This document shows positions 42,705 through 46,990 of a stretch of DNA of 46,990 bases, in pieces. The position numbers and the translations under genes were made by a program. Location: the NCBI GenBank assembly GCA_018266685.1, contig JAFDZY010000372.1:1-46990 (forward strand), read 5' to 3'. The notes under the pieces are model-generated. The model was given only the letters and a program-made list of their open reading frames with translations, ran no database searches and was not told where the DNA came from. Each line of letters begins with the position of its first letter. The stretch's first letter is position 1. Source of the stretch: Bacteroidota bacterium (GTDB lineage Bacteria; Bacteroidota; Bacteroidia; Flavobacteriales_F; PHOS-HE28).

Positions 42705-43469
42705 ATGGGGAGAATATCGCTTGTGTTGGCCATCGCCGTGCTCATGATCACCGGTTGCGGGATCAACCGGGACATCATGTTCAAAACGCCCCGGGACTAC
42801 AAGTTCGACACGGTGTCCGACACGATTGAACGGCAGTTCAAGATCCAGCCGGACGACAACCTCAGCTTCCGGATGTTCTCCAACGACGGGTTCAAGATGA
42901 TCGACCTGATGAACGAGAACCAGAACGGGGTGCTTTCCAGCAACCGGCTGCAGTTCAACTACACCGTGGACCCAGACGGCCAGACCAAGCTTCCCGTGAT
43001 CGGAAAAGTGAAGGTTGGCGGGCTCACCGTGCGGGAAGCCGAATTGCTGCTGGAGGACCGCTACGCCACATACTACCAAAAGCCCTTCGTGCTGCTGAAC
43101 GTGAGCAACCGCAGGGTGGTGGTGTTTCCGGGCGGCGGCGGCGATGCAAAACCCATCTTGTTGGAGAACAACAACACCACGCTCCTGGAGGTATTGGCGG
43201 GCGCAGGCGGAATTGCAAACCGGGGTGACGCGCACAAGGTGAAACTGTTCCGGCGCAAGCCGAACGGCGGGCGGGAAGTTTTCCAGTTTGACCTTTCCGA
43301 CATCAAAAACCTCAAATACGCCGACATCGTGATGCAGGCCGATGACGTGGTTTACGTACAGCCAAAACCGGAGATCGCCAGGGGCATCTTGACGGAAGTA
43401 ACTCCCTTGGTCACCCTGCTCTCCAGCGTGGTGCTGGTTTGGGGCATTGTGCGCACCTTCCAAAAATAG
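42705..43469 (+). CDS. Wza-like polysaccharide export lipoprotein
   Basis: 254 residues from the ATG at 42705. The signal peptide MGRISLVLAIAVLMITGC ends in a lipobox with the lipidated cysteine at residue 18; in-frame starts at 42666 and 42675 lie before the -7 box. A Poly_export domain (about 45-120, FKIQPDDNLSFRMFSND and DPDGQTKLPVIGKVKVGGL) precedes an SLBB-like domain (about 135-215, LLEVLAGAGGIANRGDAHKV). A hydrophobic C-terminal segment ends the protein. It should form the outer-membrane exit channel working with the Wzc-like protein just downstream. Confidence 0.9.
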   Translation: MGRISLVLAIAVLMITGCGINRDIMFKTPRDYKFDTVSDTIERQFKIQPDDNLSFRMFSNDGFKMIDLMNENQNGVLSSNRLQFNYTVDPDGQTKLPVIGKVKVGGLTVREAELLLEDRYATYYQKPFVLLNVSNRRVVVFPGGGGDAKPILLENNNTTLLEVLAGAGGIANRGDAHKVKLFRRKPNGGREVFQFDLSDIKNLKYADIVMQADDVVYVQPKPEIARGILTEVTPLVTLLSSVVLVWGIVRTFQK

Positions 43470-43478
43470 GTATTGGGC

Positions 43479-45947
43479 ATGCTGAACGACGAGGCAAGCA
43501 ACCGGGCCGCAAGCCTGGACAGCTACCGCGAACGGATCACGAACTTCAGCAATGAGTTCGACCTTGGCCTGTTCGTGTACATCGTCCGCCGTTCACTGGT
43601 CTGGATCATTACCTGCCTGCTGCTATCGTTCAGCGCAGCCTACTTGTACCTGCGCTATACGGCCCCCACCTATGCCAGCAGCGCCAAACTTCAGCTGGGC
43701 CAGAGCAACAATGCCCAAACGGTGCTGAAGATGAACGACATGATGCTGGAGGACAACAGCCTCCAGGCGGATGTGCAGATGCTGCAATCCAAATTCTTCG
43801 TTGCCAAGGCCGTGGCCATGCTTCCGCTACGGGTCCGTTACTTCTTCCGCGGGCAAATTCTCACGGAAGAATACTACAAACATTTCTACTACCAGGTCAA
43901 GAACGTTGAAGTGGCCAACCCTGACATACAAGGCAAGCCGATCACCATGGAGGTCCTGGACGGCGGCAACATCCTGCTGTCATACACGGTGGGCAATACG
44001 CCCTATTCCACCAAAGTGGCCATCGGGCAACCGTTCACCACGCCACATTTTTCCGGCAAGATCACCACTTTGGAAGGGGGCCAGGCCCCGCTTGCACAGG
44101 AACGGGGCACGATCTACTTCACCATCAACGACCCCCTTGCGCTCACCAACGAGTTCGCGGGTAAAATATCGGTGGTCATTGCCGATCCAAGTGCAAAGAC
44201 CATACTGATCAGCTACAAGGACCACAACCCCGTTTTAGCGCGCGACATCTGCCAGGCCATGGCCGATGCGTACATCACCTACGACCTGGAACGGAAGTCC
44301 GAGAGCGCGGAAAACATTCTGCGTTTCATCGAGAGCCAGAAGGACAAGGTGTTTGAGGAACTGCGCGACAGCGAACTGAAGCTGGAGCTCTTCAAACGGG
44401 ACAACCGGGTGGCGAACATGCAGGACCTCACTCCCCTGTTGCTGCAGCGATCGGACGAATACGAGGATGAAATGCTCAAGCTCCGCATGGAGGACAACCT
44501 CCTGAAGGAAATTGAGCATGCCGCCAAACTGGACAAAGGCCACTTGGACGTTTACCAAGTGCTTCCACTCCTTACCGGCACCAGTGTGCAAACGGCACTG
44601 GACGCGTCCATCACCACACTGGGCAACCTGCTGAAGCAACGGGAAGAGACCGCCTTCGAAACCACGGAGGCCAATGTGAACCTGCAAATGCTGGACCGGC
44701 AGATCCAAAGCCAGCAGCAATTGATCCTCGAAACCATTGCCACCATGCGGGAGCGCATTGCTTCGCGCATGAAGGATTACGAGGACAAGCTCCAGCAATA
44801 CGAAGACCGTTTTTCTGAACTGCCCGAAAAGGAATTGGCGTACGCACGGATCGAACGGCTCTTCAACATCAACGAGAAGTACTACACCCAGCTGCTGGAG
44901 AAGGACATTGAATACCGCATCAGCAAGGCGGGCTTCGTACCGGAAAACCGCGTGTTGGAACCTGCCGTGCTCCCCTCCAGCCCGGTCTCACCCGACCGGA
45001 GCATGGTATTGATCACGTATGTGCTCACCGGCCTGGTGATCAGCGTGCTCATTGTGCTGGTGCGCTACATCCTGCACGACAACATCACCTCCCTGAACGA
45101 CATTGCCAAGGCCAGCAACGCCAGCGTGGGCATTCTGGGCATGGTGCCCAAATACAAAAAGGAAATACCGGTGAGCCAATTGCTGGTTGACAAGAACCCC
45201 AAATCACTAATCGCGGAAAGTTTCCGAAGCATCCGCACCAATCTGCAATTCGTGGAGAACGGCCCCGGACCAAAGGTGATCGCCGTAACCAGCACCATCT
45301 CCGGGGAGGGCAAGACCTTCGTGGCCATCAACCTTGCGGGCATCATCAACTTCAGCGACAAGCGTGTGGTGATCCTGGACCTCGACATGCGCAAGCCAAA
45401 GATCCACTTGGGCTTCGGCGTGGCGAACGTGCGTGGCATGAGCACCCTGCTGATCGGCAAGGACAACCTTGAGCAATGCATCCAGCATAGCAATCTCCAA
45501 GGACTGGACTTCATTACAGCGGGACCGATACCGCCCAATCCCAGTGAGCTGATCATCGGGCCCGCCATGAACCGGTTGTTGGAGGTGCTGAAAACCATGT
45601 ACGACGTAGTGCTGATAGACACGCCACCCGTGGGCCTGGTAACGGACGGCATTGCCATGATCCAGAAGGCGGACATCCCGATCTACATCTTCCGGGCCGA
45701 TTACTCGAAAAAGCTGTTCGTGCAGAACGTGGACCGGCTCATCAATGAAAACCAGATCACCAAACTTTGCGCAGTGCTGAACGGCGTGGACGTGGACCGC
45801 AATAAATACGGATATGCTTACGGTTACGGATATGGTTACGGATACGGAACCGGATACGGCTACGGCTCCACTTCCGGCTCCGGCTACTATGAGGAACGCA
45901 CACGCCAACCCACCGGGCTCCTGGGCAGGCTCTTCAAACGCAAATGA
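43479..45947 (+). CDS. Wzc-like polysaccharide co-polymerase with tyrosine autokinase domain
   Basis: 822 residues from the ATG at 43479 (a TTG two codons earlier is rejected). Order of parts: membrane helix (about 38-60), periplasmic Wzz-type domain with long coiled coil (about 270-470), second helix (about 505-530) and a BY-kinase domain. That domain has Walker A SGEGKT (about 607), Walker A' ILDLDMRKP (about 631) and Walker B VVLIDTPP (about 709). Residues of about 776-806 form a Tyr-Gly cluster (YGYAYGYGYGYGYG, then YGYG and YY), the autophosphorylation tail of these kinases. It controls chain length and export of a capsule or exopolysaccharide together with the Wza-like protein. Confidence 0.94.
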   Translation: MLNDEASNRAASLDSYRERITNFSNEFDLGLFVYIVRRSLVWIITCLLLSFSAAYLYLRYTAPTYASSAKLQLGQSNNAQTVLKMNDMMLEDNSLQADVQMLQSKFFVAKAVAMLPLRVRYFFRGQILTEEYYKHFYYQVKNVEVANPDIQGKPITMEVLDGGNILLSYTVGNTPYSTKVAIGQPFTTPHFSGKITTLEGGQAPLAQERGTIYFTINDPLALTNEFAGKISVVIADPSAKTILISYKDHNPVLARDICQAMADAYITYDLERKSESAENILRFIESQKDKVFEELRDSELKLELFKRDNRVANMQDLTPLLLQRSDEYEDEMLKLRMEDNLLKEIEHAAKLDKGHLDVYQVLPLLTGTSVQTALDASITTLGNLLKQREETAFETTEANVNLQMLDRQIQSQQQLILETIATMRERIASRMKDYEDKLQQYEDRFSELPEKELAYARIERLFNINEKYYTQLLEKDIEYRISKAGFVPENRVLEPAVLPSSPVSPDRSMVLITYVLTGLVISVLIVLVRYILHDNITSLNDIAKASNASVGILGMVPKYKKEIPVSQLLVDKNPKSLIAESFRSIRTNLQFVENGPGPKVIAVTSTISGEGKTFVAINLAGIINFSDKRVVILDLDMRKPKIHLGFGVANVRGMSTLLIGKDNLEQCIQHSNLQGLDFITAGPIPPNPSELIIGPAMNRLLEVLKTMYDVVLIDTPPVGLVTDGIAMIQKADIPIYIFRADYSKKLFVQNVDRLINENQITKLCAVLNGVDVDRNKYGYAYGYGYGYGYGTGYGYGSTSGSGYYEERTRQPTGLLGRLFKRK

Positions 45948-46492
45948 TGGAGGTGATCCCAACCAAGTTGAACGGGCTGCTGCACATCAAGCCGCGGATC
46001 TTCCGGGATGAGCGCGGCTTTTTTCTGGAGACCTTCAACGCTGCTGCATTTGCCCGCAGCACCGGCATATCAGCCCCGTTTGTCCAGTGCAATGAAAGCG
46101 TTTCGCACAAGGGTGTGCTGCGCGGGCTGCACCTGCAGGCCCATCCCCATGCACAGGCAAAACTTGTGCGCGTTGCCTTCGGGGCCGTGCTGGACGTGTG
46201 CGTGGACCTGCGCAAGGGGAGCGCCACCTTCGGCAAGCACATCGCCATAAGGCTCGATGCCGCGGACCGTGAAATGCTGTACATCCCGGAAGGCATGGCC
46301 CATGGGTTTGTTGCATTGGAGGACAATACCGTGTTTTCCTACATGTGTTCGGACTATTACGCACCGCAAGCGGAGCGCACCGTGCTCTGGAACGACCCCG
46401 ATCTGGACATCGACTGGGGCGTGGGCGACCCGGTGGTGAATGCCAAGGACCGGGCAGGGGTTCCTTTTGCCGAACGTTGCTGGGAGAAATAG
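45944..46492 (+). CDS. rfbC: dTDP-4-dehydrorhamnose 3,5-epimerase
   Basis: 182 residues, full length; the first of two adjacent ATGs overlaps the wzc-like stop. RmlC-type cupin motifs are present: IFRDERGFFLETFN, the catalytic His H63 in RGLHLQ, LVRVAFGAVLDVCVDLR and IPEGMAHGF with H120. It makes dTDP-4-keto-L-rhamnose for polysaccharide synthesis; the related 3-epimerase activity is possible. The other rhamnose genes are presumably beyond the window. Confidence 0.93.
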   Translation: MMEVIPTKLNGLLHIKPRIFRDERGFFLETFNAAAFARSTGISAPFVQCNESVSHKGVLRGLHLQAHPHAQAKLVRVAFGAVLDVCVDLRKGSATFGKHIAIRLDAADREMLYIPEGMAHGFVALEDNTVFSYMCSDYYAPQAERTVLWNDPDLDIDWGVGDPVVNAKDRAGVPFAERCWEK

Positions 46493-46493
46493 C

Positions 46494-46990
46494 ATGTATT
46501 CCAGCGGCCAATTGTTCTTTCTGCTCACCGGGCTGTTTTTCATGGCGCTGGTGTTTTCACTGCTGGTAAACTCCGTGTTCATGCGGTTCTTCCGCACCTT
46601 CGGCATCCGCGACAACGATGCCGGCATGGTACGTTGGAACTCCTCCAAGCCCGCCTTTGGCGGCATCGGCTTCTTCATCGTTTTCCTGTTCGCCTTCGCT
46701 GCATACGGCGTTCTCTTTCCCAAGGTCACCGACATATTTGAGCCTGAAGCAGTGGGATTGCTGGCCGCCACCGGACTGGGCTTCCTCATGGGCCTGGCCG
46801 ACGATGCCTACAACACACGCCCCCTGCTCAAGTTTGTTACGCAGCTCGCTTGCGGGGCCACGCTCCTTGCCACCGGCTCTGGGATCCACCTCTTTGGCAA
46901 CGCCTGGGCGGACGCCATGCTCACCATGCTGTGGGTGGTGGGCCTGATGAACGCCATCAACATGCTGGACAACATGGACGCCATCACCAC
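46494..46990 (+). CDS. WecA/MraY-like undecaprenyl-phosphate sugar-phosphate transferase (3' partial)
   Basis: 165 residues are visible before the window ends; a complete protein would be roughly twice as long. Several hydrophobic helices are present. Family motifs are KPAFGGIGFF, the metal-binding GLADDAYNTRP and INMLDNMDA. These enzymes move a sugar phosphate to undecaprenyl phosphate to start a repeat unit. It begins 1 base after rfbC and is in the same operon. Confidence 0.88.
   Translation, partial: MYSSGQLFFLLTGLFFMALVFSLLVNSVFMRFFRTFGIRDNDAGMVRWNSSKPAFGGIGFFIVFLFAFAAYGVLFPKVTDIFEPEAVGLLAATGLGFLMGLADDAYNTRPLLKFVTQLACGATLLATGSGIHLFGNAWADAMLTMLWVVGLMNAINMLDNMDAIT

Overview
The window is a GC-rich chromosomal segment of a member of the Bacteroidota, most likely a Flavobacteriales-type lineage. 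The assignment rests on gene content: type IX secretion (T9SS) cargo with CHU_C-like and type A C-terminal tails, a PorP/SprF protein followed by an OmpA/TPR/PD40 protein, the ribosomal block rpmG-DUF4295-ftsY, a surE-lpxB cluster, a DUF6787-like protein, and -7 promoter boxes of the Bacteroidota form TAnnTTTG or TAnnTTCG. No rRNA, tRNA or CRISPR array was seen.

Layout. 1-7069: a T9SS block with a giant HYR-repeat adhesin-like protein (5' end outside the window), PorP/SprF and an OmpA-family protein. 7177-10226 (minus): a SulP transporter behind ftsY, DUF4295 and rpmG. 10303-12549: a peroxide-stress module, with oxyR divergent from ahpC-ahpD. 12627-20212: a multidomain PQQ-type sugar dehydrogenase, a TolB-like lipoprotein, a DUF6787-like membrane protein, an orphan Vsr endonuclease, an SMR transporter and a DsbA/FrnE-like protein. 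20213-27233: an XRE regulator divergent from three translationally coupled T9SS cargo genes. The first cargo gene is broken twice: by an (AAGG)8 tract that puts the start codon out of frame, and by a complete IS630-type element flanked by TA duplications. The third gene encodes an M43-like protease that has lost its zinc-binding motif. 27239-30100 (minus): a second OmpA/PD40 protein, queE, and upstream of them a structured RNA with 6S-like architecture. 30300-38875: envelope and housekeeping genes (M14 carboxypeptidase, beta-barrel protein, SpoIID-like protein, lpxB, surE, RidA, two small membrane proteins). 39120-40508: lipoamide dehydrogenase. 40546-46990: a surface-polysaccharide locus (methyltransferase, GT4 glycosyltransferase, Wza-like and Wzc-like export proteins, RfbC, WecA/MraY-like transferase cut by the window end).

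How the genes work together. Much of the window builds or decorates the cell surface: secreted multidomain proteins, the T9SS-associated outer-membrane proteins that serve them, lipid A and exopolysaccharide. The most unusual region is 20.2-27.2 kb, where a regulator with its own palindromic operator faces a secreted-protein operon whose first gene carries a tetranucleotide tract in the signal-peptide n-region. This looks like slipped-strand phase variation of a T9SS cargo gene that was later hit by an insertion sequence. The 6S-like RNA near 29.9-30.1 kb is the best candidate for an unannotated non-coding gene.
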